From: Wenzhouxiangella sp.
Lineage (GTDB): Bacteria > Pseudomonadota > Gammaproteobacteria > Xanthomonadales > Wenzhouxiangellaceae
Length of the DNA stretch: 12,336 nucleotides
NCBI GenBank assembly: GCA_007121485.1
Contig: SKKM01000026.1
Coordinates: forward strand, 1-12,336
Reading direction: 5' to 3'
Part shown: piece by piece, positions 1 through 6,880 of the stretch
Layout of the letters: the number at the start of each line of letters is the position of its first letter
Position numbering within the stretch: the stretch's first letter is position 1
Made by a program: the position numbers and the translations under genes
The notes under the pieces: generated by a model
Database searches by the model: none
What the model saw: the letters and a program-made list of their open reading frames with translations, nothing else
What the model was told of the DNA's origin: nothing

Positions 1-355
1 CCCGGGTCTGGAGCGCGGTGGCCAGGGCGGCCGGAATGATCACCGGTCCCGGATGCAGTACCGCACTGCGGTGGACGTCATCCATTTCCAGCAGGCTGCC
101 CAGCGCGCCGTCGGCCAGCACGGCCTGGTGTGCTTCGGCGTCCCTGCCCAGCAGCCACAGCAGCTCGGATGAGCAACCCGGCTGCAGGGCGGCGCGGAAC
201 GCGCCCGCGGCCGGCGACGAGGCTGCGGCCGCGGCGCAAGCCAACCAGTCCAGCAGATGCCTTGCCGCTCGCTCCCGGTCACGCAGGGACAACGGCCGCA
301 CTCCCAGGCAGACCAGGTCCTCAAGCAATATGGAGCGGCCGATGGTTTCAATCAT
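1..355 (-). CDS. MmgE/PrpD family dehydratase-like protein, N-terminal part (cut by window edge)
   Basis: The first 118 residues are visible and the rest lies left of the window. The hallmark is near residues 80-111: an Ala/Gly-Ser-Leu-Leu-Glu segment, then Met-Asp-Asp-Val-His (D92, D93, H95) and His-Pro-Gly (H101-G103) followed by an Ala-rich helix. This matches the conserved D-D-x-H...H-P-G signature of MmgE/PrpD proteins. Known members are 2-methylcitrate dehydratase (PrpD) and cis-aconitate decarboxylase, so the family acts on carboxylic acids by dehydration, decarboxylation or isomerisation. The ATG at 355 is chosen because an in-frame TAG lies five codons upstream. It diverges from the gntR-type gene and has a palindromic operator 16 bases upstream, so it probably belongs to the same regulon as the TRAP transporter. 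The specific substrate cannot be told from the N-terminus. Family assignment is fairly secure; no gene symbol is justified. Confidence 0.8.
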   Translation of the reverse strand, partial: MIETIGRSILLEDLVCLGVRPLSLRDRERAARHLLDWLACAAAAASSPAAGAFRAALQPGCSSELLWLLGRDAEAHQAVLADGALGSLLEMDDVHRSAVLHPGPVIIPAALATALQTR

Positions 356-370
356 CCGATGGAGACCCTA

Positions 371-389
371 TTTGTCCGGACATATTGTA
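371..389 (-). promoter_or_regulatory. Operator 1 and -10 box of the MmgE/PrpD gene
   Basis: TGTCCGGACA at 373-382 is a perfect 10-base palindrome. On the minus strand a good -10 box, TACAAT (384-389), lies directly upstream of it, so a bound regulator would cover the start of transcription. No convincing -35 box was seen at 16-18 bases. The minus-strand reading AATATGTCCGGACAAATA closely resembles the site upstream of the TRAP genes at 4161-4178. The operator role is inferred from this repetition and from the adjacent GntR gene. Confidence 0.6.
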
Positions 390-416
390 AAGCCTGCGCA
401 GGGTGGCGCAGCCGGC

Positions 417-432
417 ATTTGTCTGGACAAAT
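417..432. promoter_or_regulatory. Operator 2, upstream of the GntR regulator gene
   Basis: ATTTGTCTGGACAAAT is a 16-base palindrome that is perfect except for the central T/G pair. Its core TGTCTGGACA differs at one base from operator 1, and the two centres are 47 bases apart. It overlaps the region where the -35 contacts of the gntR-type promoter would fall, which fits autoregulation. This is inference from sequence alone. Confidence 0.6.
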
Positions 433-434
433 AA

Positions 435-443
435 TGCTATCTT
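435..443 (+). promoter_or_regulatory. Extended -10 promoter of the GntR gene (putative)
   Basis: TGCTATCTT fits the TGnTATAAT extended -10 pattern. No good -35 box lies 17 bases upstream, but extended -10 promoters can work without one. It is three bases from operator 2 and about 44 bases before the start codon of the regulator. Confidence 0.4.
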
Positions 444-486
444 AGAAATCCGACTTGGGGTCTTGTTGCACAGGGAATAAGTTTTG

Positions 487-1242
487 ATGAGCGCAGCCAA
501 GCCGATTGACGGGCGTCCGCGTTATCTTCAGGTTTGCGATGCATTGGTCGCGATGATCCGCGAAGGGTCGGTGGCGATCGGCGATATGTTGCCGACCGAA
601 CTGGAATTGTGCGAGCAATTTGATATCAGTCGGCATACCGCTCGCGAGGCGCTGCGGCGGGTCGAGGCCATGGGACTGGTCGAGCGCCGGCGCGGCTCCG
701 GCACCCGCGTGAAAGCAAAGTTCGCACCGGTGGTCTACAACCAGTTCGTAGACAGCCTCGAGGGTTTGCTGCAATACGGCAAGGCAACACGCCTGGTGAT
801 CCAGCAGTCCGAGATCAAGCCCGTGCCGGAGCGGCTGGTCGATGAACTCGGGACGGCTGCGGGCACCCGGATACCCCATCTGACCGGCATTCGCTTCCAG
901 CGCGATCAGGATCCTCCGCTGGCCTTGTGTTACGTTGAACTCTGGGTGCCGGCGGCAACGCCAGAACAGGTCGAAAGCCTGCTCGATCTCAGGCGCAGCG
1001 AGCGCGCACTCTACGATTTGCTGGATTTCATGCACTTAAGCCGGGTCAGCCAGACGCTTTCGGCCGACGCCATGGACGCGGACACCGCCAAGATCCTCGG
1101 CGCCGAAACCGGCGGCCCGGCGTTGGTTGTCATCCGCAGGTACTACGATCTGACCGAACGGCTGATCCTGCTGACCATCAGCATCCACCCCAAGGATCGT
1201 TTCTGCTACACCACCGAGTTGACGGCCTACAAGCGCCGTTGA
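487..1242 (+). CDS. GntR family transcriptional regulator (HutC/FarR type, UTRA domain)
   Basis: This is a 251-residue DNA-binding regulator, normal length for the HutC/FarR branch. Residues 9-76 form the GntR winged helix: the helix-turn-helix runs from LPTELELCEQFDIS through RHTAREALRR, and the wing ends in RRRGSGTRV. Residues 80-251 match a UTRA ligand-binding domain, with the usual segments LTGIRFQRD, YVELWVP, GGPALVVIRRYYD and the closing SIHPKDRFCYTTEL. UTRA domains bind small organic effectors and release the regulator from DNA. The ATG at 487 is used; a TTG immediately before it (484) is an alternative, and AGGGA at 472-476 could serve either. It sits divergent to the MmgE/PrpD gene and convergent with the TRAP genes, with only 37 bases to the dctP-type stop. 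Three copies of one palindrome nearby make it the likely local repressor. Confidence 0.93.
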   Translation: MSAAKPIDGRPRYLQVCDALVAMIREGSVAIGDMLPTELELCEQFDISRHTAREALRRVEAMGLVERRRGSGTRVKAKFAPVVYNQFVDSLEGLLQYGKATRLVIQQSEIKPVPERLVDELGTAAGTRIPHLTGIRFQRDQDPPLALCYVELWVPAATPEQVESLLDLRRSERALYDLLDFMHLSRVSQTLSADAMDADTAKILGAETGGPALVVIRRYYDLTERLILLTISIHPKDRFCYTTELTAYKRR

Positions 1243-1279
1243 GCTTCACCCCGACCCGATCGCCCTTCCGCAGAGTGGC

Positions 1280-2347
1280 TCAATTCGGGAAGTCGGGTTG
1301 CGCCTCCGGGTAGCGCTCGCGAAACGAGGCCTTTCCGGCCATGATGCGGTCGCGAATCATTTCCGACTGCCCCCCGACCTGCTCGATCAGCCATTCCATG
1401 CCACCGGCGCTGGCCTCGCGCCAGGCTCGGCGCTGCGCCGGATCAAGGTCATGGACGAACACCTCAGGATTGGCCACGATGCCGGCCTCGATGCGCGCAA
1501 TCAGGCTGCGCACGTCGACCCGCGTCTTGTCGACCGGATCCAGCGAAGCACGAATCTTCGATCGGGTCTCCTCATCCAGCCCATGCCACCAGCGCGCGTT
1601 GGCCACGATCAGACCGGAGTCATAGGCATGGCCGGTCAGAATCAGGTGCGGCGCCTCGGTGGCCATGCCGGCCAGGGCGTACATGCCAACGCCGGACTGG
1701 CCACCATCGACCAGGCCGGTCTGCAGGGCCGGCAACAGATCGGTGAACGGCAGCACGATCTGGTTCATGTCCAGCATGCGCCCGAACACGCGCGCACCGG
1801 CAGCTCGCGAGGTTCGCATGCGTCGGCCTTGCACGGATTCCGGCGTCAGCGTCGGCTCCCTGGCGTACAGGTGAGTCCAGCCGACGTCGGCCCACTGGAT
1901 GATGGTGACGTTCTGCGCCTCCAGTAGTTGCGAGTAGGCCTCCAACAGGTAGTGGTCGAGAATGAAGTCCAGTTCGGCCTGGGATTCAAACAGATAGGGC
2001 GCCAACAGCAGATTGAGTTCCGGCACCAGTTGCGAGGCCCCCTGCAGCGACAACCCAGCCATCTGCACCCGGTTGCGACGCAGATTGGAAATCATGGCTT
2101 CCTCGGGGCCGAACTGCGACAGGATGAACAGCTCGATGTTGATCGCATCCGGAAAGTCGCGCTCGGCAGCAGCGGCGAAGTCCACCCACATCTGGTGCCA
2201 GGGCGTACCCGGGACGGTGACGGCCGTGACCCGGACTCGCTCGCGCTCGTCGTGCTCGATGCAGCCGCTGAGCAGCAGGCCAAGCAGCAAAAAAACGGCC
2301 ATCCGGAGGCCAGCGCCGGGGCTCAGGGGATGGCTGGGCTTGAACAT
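1280..2347 (-). CDS. dctP: TRAP transporter solute-binding protein (DctP type), predicted lipoprotein
   Basis: This 355-residue extracytoplasmic receptor captures a solute, usually a carboxylate, for the DctQM membrane complex. Residues 15-28 are a short hydrophobic signal ending in the lipobox L-S-G-C, so Cys29 should be lipidated; many Gram-negative DctP proteins are free in the periplasm instead. The mature part carries the family pattern: PEEAMISNLRRNRVQMAGLS (81-100), LAPYLF (115-120), DVGWTHLYA (154-162), GRRMRTS (174-180) with Arg178 at the position that normally salt-bridges the substrate carboxylate, then LPFTDLLPALQTGLVDGGQS (199-218). The ATG at 2347 overlaps the DctM stop by one base (TGATG), which implies translational coupling and rules out the longer open frame extending upstream. 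An internal Met16 is a possible alternative start. Receptor last (Q-M-P) is not the most common gene order. Confidence 0.9.
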   Translation of the reverse strand: MFKPSHPLSPGAGLRMAVFLLLGLLLSGCIEHDERERVRVTAVTVPGTPWHQMWVDFAAAAERDFPDAINIELFILSQFGPEEAMISNLRRNRVQMAGLSLQGASQLVPELNLLLAPYLFESQAELDFILDHYLLEAYSQLLEAQNVTIIQWADVGWTHLYAREPTLTPESVQGRRMRTSRAAGARVFGRMLDMNQIVLPFTDLLPALQTGLVDGGQSGVGMYALAGMATEAPHLILTGHAYDSGLIVANARWWHGLDEETRSKIRASLDPVDKTRVDVRSLIARIEAGIVANPEVFVHDLDPAQRRAWREASAGGMEWLIEQVGGQSEMIRDRIMAGKASFRERYPEAQPDFPN

Positions 2348-3612
2348 CAGAAACGCTCCACCAGGAACAGCGAGATTTGCGGGAAGGCGGCCACCAGGAT
2401 CAGGCCCAGCAGCATCAAGCCCAGAAAAGGCAGCACCGCGCGACAAACAAACCAGAAGGATTCCCGGAAGATCGCAGCTGCCACTATCAGGTTCAAGCCC
2501 AGCGGTGGGGTCAGGTAGCCGATCTCCAGGTTCACGACCATCATGATGCCGAAATGCACCGGGTCCATGCCATTGGCCTGGGCCAGTGGTGTTAGCAGCG
2601 GCGCCAGCAGCAGAATGGCCGATCCGATGTCCATGACGCAGCCAACAATCAGCAGCAGGATGTTGGTGGCGACGATGAACAAGGCCGGATGGGCGAACCA
2701 CTCGCCCAGGGTATTGACCAGCAGCTGCGGCGTGCCCTCGATCATCAGCAACATGTTCAGGCAAAAGGCGAACATCAGTACCGGAAACAGCGTACCCAGC
2801 GTCACGGCCGTCTTGCCCAACAGGTCCGGCAGTTCGCTCAGCTTCAGGTCACGATGCACGAGCACCTCGATCAGCCCGGCGTAAACCACACCGACCACGG
2901 CGGCTTCGGTGGCGGTGAAGTAGCCGCTGTAGATGCCGCCGAGCACAATCACCGGCGTGCTGAGCGCGGCTAGGCTGCCTTTCAGGGCCGCACCCACCTC
3001 GCGCCAGTCGATCGGCTCGATGTCCAGGTGTCGATGGGTCGCGAAAGCATAGCCACCGATCAGCCCGGTCAGCATCAGGCCGGGCAGCAGGCCAGCCATG
3101 AACATGGCCGCGATCGAGGTCTGGGTCATGAAGCCGTAGAGAATCAGCGGAATGCTGGGCGGAATCACGATGCCCAGCGTCCCGGCCGAGCACAGGGCAC
3201 CGATGGCGAACGACTTGCTGTAGCCGGCCTTGACCAGGGCCGGATACATCACTGTACCGATGGCCAGCAGCGTGGCGATGCCGGAACCCGAGACCGCGGC
3301 AAAGATGGCGCAGGCCAGCACTGCGGCCACCGCCAGGCCGCCGGGGATCGGCCGGGTCAGGGCGCGCATCAGGCGTACCATGCGCTCGGCCCCGGTACCC
3401 TGGCTGACGATCTGGCCGACCAGCAGGAACAGCGGGATGGCCAGCAGGATTTCCTGGTTGAGCGCATGCCAGGCGTCCAGCATCAGTGCGCCCGGGTCGC
3501 CCTGGTCGAGGATGCTGTAGGCGATCACCAGCACCAGCCCGAGGATGGCCACCAGGTTCTGGCGCAGTACCAGCAGCACGAAGGCCAGGGCGAACAGGCC
3601 CAGCACCATCAT
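2347..3612 (-). CDS. dctM: TRAP transporter large permease subunit (DctM type)
   Basis: This 421-residue inner-membrane protein has about 12 hydrophobic segments and the normal length for DctM. It forms the ion-driven translocation channel of a TRAP transporter and works with the small subunit and the binding protein. Recognisable family segments are LLAIPLFLLVGQIVSQG near residues 54-70, PIPGGLAVAAVLACAIFAAVSG, GTLGIVIPPSIPLILYG, ATEAAVVGVVYA, and the C-terminal NLEIGYLTPPLGLNLIVA. The start at 3612 overlaps the end of the small-subunit gene by four bases (ATGA), with GAGGAG eight bases upstream as a good ribosome binding site. A second ATG follows at 3609. It is coupled to both neighbours, so the three genes almost certainly form one transcript. 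Substrate specificity cannot be read from this subunit. Confidence 0.95.
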   Translation of the reverse strand: MMVLGLFALAFVLLVLRQNLVAILGLVLVIAYSILDQGDPGALMLDAWHALNQEILLAIPLFLLVGQIVSQGTGAERMVRLMRALTRPIPGGLAVAAVLACAIFAAVSGSGIATLLAIGTVMYPALVKAGYSKSFAIGALCSAGTLGIVIPPSIPLILYGFMTQTSIAAMFMAGLLPGLMLTGLIGGYAFATHRHLDIEPIDWREVGAALKGSLAALSTPVIVLGGIYSGYFTATEAAVVGVVYAGLIEVLVHRDLKLSELPDLLGKTAVTLGTLFPVLMFAFCLNMLLMIEGTPQLLVNTLGEWFAHPALFIVATNILLLIVGCVMDIGSAILLLAPLLTPLAQANGMDPVHFGIMMVVNLEIGYLTPPLGLNLIVAAAIFRESFWFVCRAVLPFLGLMLLGLILVAAFPQISLFLVERF

Positions 3613-4133
3613 GGCTGTGACTCCTCGCGGCTGACCTTGGCCGCCATGATCTCGATGTTATCGACCGGTTTCAGGTCGGGCCGGGCGAAGTAGACCAGAT
3701 GACGCAGCATGGCCTGGCCAAACGCCAGCGGGAAGACCATCTGGATCAACCAGCTGGGGATGCGCAGCACCGGCGTGGCTTCGCGCAGGTAGATGGATTC
3801 GGCCACGAAGAACAAGGCCAACACGCCAAGCAGGGCGAAGATCATGGCCGAGAGCAGATCTCCGAAGCGCTGCAAACCGGGTTGCCAGGGCTCGGGCAGC
3901 AGATTGTCGGTGAAGCGCGGGCGCAGCTGCCGACCGCTGGCGGTGGCCAGCCCGAAGCCGCTCATGACCAGCAGGATCATCAGCAGCACCGCAGCCTCGC
4001 GAGCGCCATCGAGTCCAGTACCGGTGGTCTCGCGCAGGGCCACGTCAAGAAAAGCGACTACCACCATCAGGGCGAAAGCGGCCGTGGCGATGACCAGTTC
4101 AATCTTGCGAATGATCGTCAGAATTTGTTGCAT
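3609..4133 (-). CDS. dctQ: TRAP transporter small permease subunit (DctQ type)
   Basis: This 174-residue membrane protein has four hydrophobic segments at about residues 13-31, 46-64, 89-111 and 127-148, the standard DctQ topology. It partners DctM and is needed for transport, though its exact role is less defined. The family pattern is visible in LDVALRETTGTGLDGAREAA (29-48) and in the Gly/Ala-rich second segment followed by SGRQLRPRF. It is the first gene of the TRAP operon. No strong Shine-Dalgarno sequence precedes the ATG at 4133. The palindrome shared with the GntR and MmgE/PrpD promoters lies about 30 bases upstream of this start, so transcription of the transporter is probably under the same regulator. 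Confidence 0.92.
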   Translation of the reverse strand: MQQILTIIRKIELVIATAAFALMVVVAFLDVALRETTGTGLDGAREAAVLLMILLVMSGFGLATASGRQLRPRFTDNLLPEPWQPGLQRFGDLLSAMIFALLGVLALFFVAESIYLREATPVLRIPSWLIQMVFPLAFGQAMLRHLVYFARPDLKPVDNIEIMAAKVSREESQP

Positions 4134-4160
4134 CGGTCAGACCGGCATCGCTATGATGAG

Positions 4161-4189
4161 AATATGTCCGTACATTTGCGCACACTATA
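4161..4189. promoter_or_regulatory. Operator 3 in the TRAP/hydrolase divergent region
   Basis: AATATGTCCGTACATTTG (4161-4178) carries the core TGTCCGTACA, one base from the perfect palindrome TGTCCGGACA before the MmgE/PrpD gene. The preceding AATA also matches that site when read on its minus strand. A minus-strand TATAGT (plus-strand 4184-4189) could be the -10 box of the transporter operon; no clear -35 box was found. The site is about 120 bases upstream of the divergent hydrolase gene, so one operator could serve both operons. The rest of 4134-4295 shows no further feature I can support. Confidence 0.6.
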
Positions 4190-4295
4190 GCACTCTGATC
4201 ATGCCCGGCGCTGCCCAAAAACAAGTCGCAAAACGCCGGTTCAGGCCCGGCAAATTCTGTGCTTTGATCGGCCGTAGCCGCAGATACCTCTAAGC

Positions 4296-5906
4296 ATGGA
4301 TATCCGCCGCTCATTCGTTCGCCTGGGCGAGCGCTTCGTCCACTACCGGCAGGCTGGAGCCGGGCCGGTACTGGTCATGCTGCACCAGTCTCCGCAGAAC
4401 TCGCGCATGTGGCTGGAGCCGATGGCCCGGCTGAGCCGCCAATACCGGGTATTGGCGCCTGACCTGCCGGGCTTCGGACACAGCGATCCGCTGGATATGG
4501 CGCAGCCGACCATTGCCGATCTCTCCGCGGCCTGCCATGAATGGCTGGATGCACTTGGGATCGGGCAATGTGCCGTCTTCGGCATGCACACAGGCGGAAT
4601 GGTCGCCGTGCACATGGGCCTGGACCGGCCGGATCGCGTGGGCCTGGTCCTGGTCGACGGGTACGCCATCTTCACCGCGCAGGAGCGCGCCTTGCTGGGA
4701 GAGCGCTACTTGCCACCGTTCCAGCACGACTGGTCCGGGCAGCACCTGCGCTGGCTTTGGGCGCGGATGCGCGAGCAAAGCTTCTTTTTTCCCTGGTGTG
4801 AGCAAGACACTCCATTCGCCCTGCGCTACCCAGCGCCGGATATCGCCACGACCCACGCTGCGGTCATGGACATTCTCGAGGTGGGCGACCACTACCGGCT
4901 CGGTTACCGGGCCGCGCTGCAGTTTGCCGACCGCGCTTGTGTGGCAGACCTGGCCATGCCCACCCGATTGTTCTATCGCGAAGATGATGTACTGATTCAG
5001 CATCGCGAACGCCTGCCTGACTTGCCGGCGCACATTCAGGCGCCGCGTTTACCGGATCGGCCAGCGTTGTGGGCAGCCGTCGAAAAAACTCTGGCAAGCA
5101 GGTCCGGGGGCGTCGGTGCTGACACTGCGCTCGTGCAGGAGGCCGGGTGGCAGCGTCGCGTGGTCGCAACCGAACTGGGTGGCATCGCCAGTTGGATCTG
5201 GAGCCAACAGACCGAGGCCAAGGATCTGAGACTGGTGCTGCACGGCCCAGGTCAAGGCCCAACTCGGCCCACTCAGGACGCACCTGACGATACCGACATG
5301 CTGGTCCAGCCCGATCTTCCGGGCCACGGTGCCTCGGCCGAGTGCGCTGTCGGTGGGCTGGAGACCACCGCCGCAGCGATGATCGAGCTCTGTCTCAACC
5401 TGGCCTGGAATTCTGACCTGCGCATCGAGGCCCATGAGGGCGCCGTTGGCCTGGCGCTAGCCGTCGCCGACCTTTGGCCCCGCCGGGTGATCGGCCTGAC
5501 CCTGATCCAGCCCTGGCTTCCGACCGCGGAGGAACGCGACTGGCTGCTGAACCATCTGCCGGATCTGAATCCCACGCCGGCAGGTGGCCACCTGCTGGAG
5601 GCCTGGCAGTGGGAGCGCGAACGCCACCTGTTTCCACCCTGGAAACCACCCCTGGCGGCCCATCGCATCCCCGGCGCGGCCCCTGATGTGGATCGGGTTC
5701 ACGCCAACACCGTGGCCCTCGTCAATCTGGGGGCCAGGTTGAAGCGGCTGATGGCCGAATTCGTCCTGCCCGGCCTGACCGACCCGTTGCTTTCCAAGCC
5801 TTACCCGATCCGGCTGCACTACGACCCTGCCCGTGACGATGGACGTCTGGCCGCCCTCGAACGACAGGTCCAGACCGCGCGAACACAAGGACACCCTCCC
5901 CCATGA
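4296..5906 (+). CDS. Double-length alpha/beta-hydrolase-fold protein with His at the nucleophile elbow
   Basis: This 536-residue protein is about twice the usual alpha/beta-hydrolase length. Residues 1-270 contain the fold landmarks: the oxyanion-type turn LHQSPQNSRMW (29-39), PDLPGFGHSD (55-64), the nucleophile elbow GMHTGG (96-101) and FYREDD (226-231). Residues 310-536 repeat the pattern: LVLHGPGQG, PDLPGHGAS (339-347), EAHEGA (378-383) and LHYDPARDD. The cap regions also align: GQHLRWLWARMREQSFFFPW matches GGHLLEAWQWERERHLFPPW. It is thus a diverged tandem duplication. The normal G-x-Ser-x-G is replaced by His98 and His380, and no clear catalytic His follows the acid strand, so ordinary Ser-hydrolase chemistry is doubtful. 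From memory, single-domain relatives with HHTG-type elbows exist. It heads an operon, overlapping the VOC gene by four bases. An in-frame TAG at 4275-4277 supports this start. No signal peptide is seen. Confidence 0.85.
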   Translation: MDIRRSFVRLGERFVHYRQAGAGPVLVMLHQSPQNSRMWLEPMARLSRQYRVLAPDLPGFGHSDPLDMAQPTIADLSAACHEWLDALGIGQCAVFGMHTGGMVAVHMGLDRPDRVGLVLVDGYAIFTAQERALLGERYLPPFQHDWSGQHLRWLWARMREQSFFFPWCEQDTPFALRYPAPDIATTHAAVMDILEVGDHYRLGYRAALQFADRACVADLAMPTRLFYREDDVLIQHRERLPDLPAHIQAPRLPDRPALWAAVEKTLASRSGGVGADTALVQEAGWQRRVVATELGGIASWIWSQQTEAKDLRLVLHGPGQGPTRPTQDAPDDTDMLVQPDLPGHGASAECAVGGLETTAAAMIELCLNLAWNSDLRIEAHEGAVGLALAVADLWPRRVIGLTLIQPWLPTAEERDWLLNHLPDLNPTPAGGHLLEAWQWERERHLFPPWKPPLAAHRIPGAAPDVDRVHANTVALVNLGARLKRLMAEFVLPGLTDPLLSKPYPIRLHYDPARDDGRLAALERQVQTARTQGHPPP

Positions 5907-6880
5907 ACCAACTCGGCGTGTTATTGAGCGAAGTCCGGCTGGCCACCATCGGCGTCAGCCGGCTGGACCGAGCCATCCAGTTCTATGAGCAAGCTCTTGC
6001 CTATCGCTGCATGGAACGCGGCCGCGTGAATCCCGACCTGGCGCCACTGTGGCAATTCGATCCGGGCCTGAATCTTGACTACGCGATCATGGCGGCCGAC
6101 GACTCCGGCCGCGGTCGCATCCGCTTGGTCGCCAGCCCCCGCGGGGGTCGTCCGATCTGGACGCCGTCCGATCGCATGACCGCGACCGGCAGCTATGCGC
6201 TGAACTTTCGCTGCCGCGATATTCACCAGCAGCTTGAGCACATCCGCGCCGCCGGCGGCGCAGCGAGCAGCCAGCCGCATTTCTGGGAAGTCAACGAGAA
6301 TGTCCACGTCCACGATTCCATGAGCAGCGACCCCGACGGCACTCAACTCGACCTGTTCAGCTACGCGCGTGGCGGTGAGCTGAGAGGACCGCTAGCCACG
6401 CCGGTGAGCGTGATCCAGACCGTGGCCCTGGCGGTTGCCGATGTCGAGGCCAGCCGCGACTTTTACCAGGCCATGGGATTCATCGAGTTGTTTGACCGCG
6501 TGCTCGATTTCGAGGGCCTGGGCGACATGCTGGGCGTAGACCGGCCGGTCAGGATTCACAACGTCAACCTGATGAAAGACGGACATGTGGTACCCGGACG
6601 CGTGGAGATGTTTGCCTACCTCGACACCGGCCTGCCGGCGCCCCGCCCCGTCACTGAGCGTGCCGTTCCGCCCAACCATGGTCTGCTGTCGTTTTCGCTG
6701 CTCACCACCGATGTCGACGCCGTGCTGAAAACACTTGAGCCGCTGGGCAGTCGCCTGGTAGCTCGCGCCCAAGACGTCGCCTTGCCCGGCTTCGGACGGA
6801 GCAACGTCACCACCCTGCTGGGCCCGGACGGCGAACGGATCGAACTGGTGGAATGCCAGGAGTTGCCCCATGCCGCATGA
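5903..6880 (+). CDS. Two-domain VOC-fold protein (glyoxalase/extradiol dioxygenase-like)
   Basis: This 325-residue cytoplasmic protein is built of two vicinal-oxygen-chelate modules, roughly residues 12-155 and 169-318. Each shows the (D/R)-x5-F-Y helix start (RLDRAIQFYEQAL; VADVEASRDFYQAMGF) and the closing turn DPDGTQLDLF (143-152) or GPDGERIELVE (307-317). VOC proteins include glyoxalases, ring-cleaving dioxygenases, epimerases and non-catalytic binding proteins. By eye, the positions that normally hold metal-binding His are Leu13, Ala99, Thr173 and Ser263, and the first closing acid is Asp150 rather than Glu; only Glu314 is standard. Metal-dependent catalysis is therefore uncertain, although His135 and His137 lie near the first closing turn. 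Its ATG overlaps the hydrolase stop (ATGA) and its end overlaps the next gene by 11 bases, so the three are translationally coupled. The actual reaction is unknown. Confidence 0.85.
   Translation: MNQLGVLLSEVRLATIGVSRLDRAIQFYEQALAYRCMERGRVNPDLAPLWQFDPGLNLDYAIMAADDSGRGRIRLVASPRGGRPIWTPSDRMTATGSYALNFRCRDIHQQLEHIRAAGGAASSQPHFWEVNENVHVHDSMSSDPDGTQLDLFSYARGGELRGPLATPVSVIQTVALAVADVEASRDFYQAMGFIELFDRVLDFEGLGDMLGVDRPVRIHNVNLMKDGHVVPGRVEMFAYLDTGLPAPRPVTERAVPPNHGLLSFSLLTTDVDAVLKTLEPLGSRLVARAQDVALPGFGRSNVTTLLGPDGERIELVECQELPHAA

Noticed and set aside
40..351. Minus-strand frame rich in Cys, Trp and Arg
   Set aside because: It is out of frame with the MmgE/PrpD reading, which shows the conserved D-D-x-H and H-P-G residues.
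2348..2764. N-terminal extension of the TRAP receptor frame
   Set aside because: This part is antisense-frame noise inside the DctM gene. The lipoprotein signal begins at the ATG at 2347, which overlaps the DctM stop as TGATG.
3028..3693. Long plus-strand frame rich in Gln, His and Gly
   Set aside because: It is a mirror frame of the DctM/DctQ genes. The Gln/His/Asp-rich composition is typical antisense noise in GC-rich DNA.
4311..5033. Minus-strand frame of about 240 codons inside the hydrolase
   Set aside because: It is antisense to a gene with clear fold landmarks and shows no recognisable domain.
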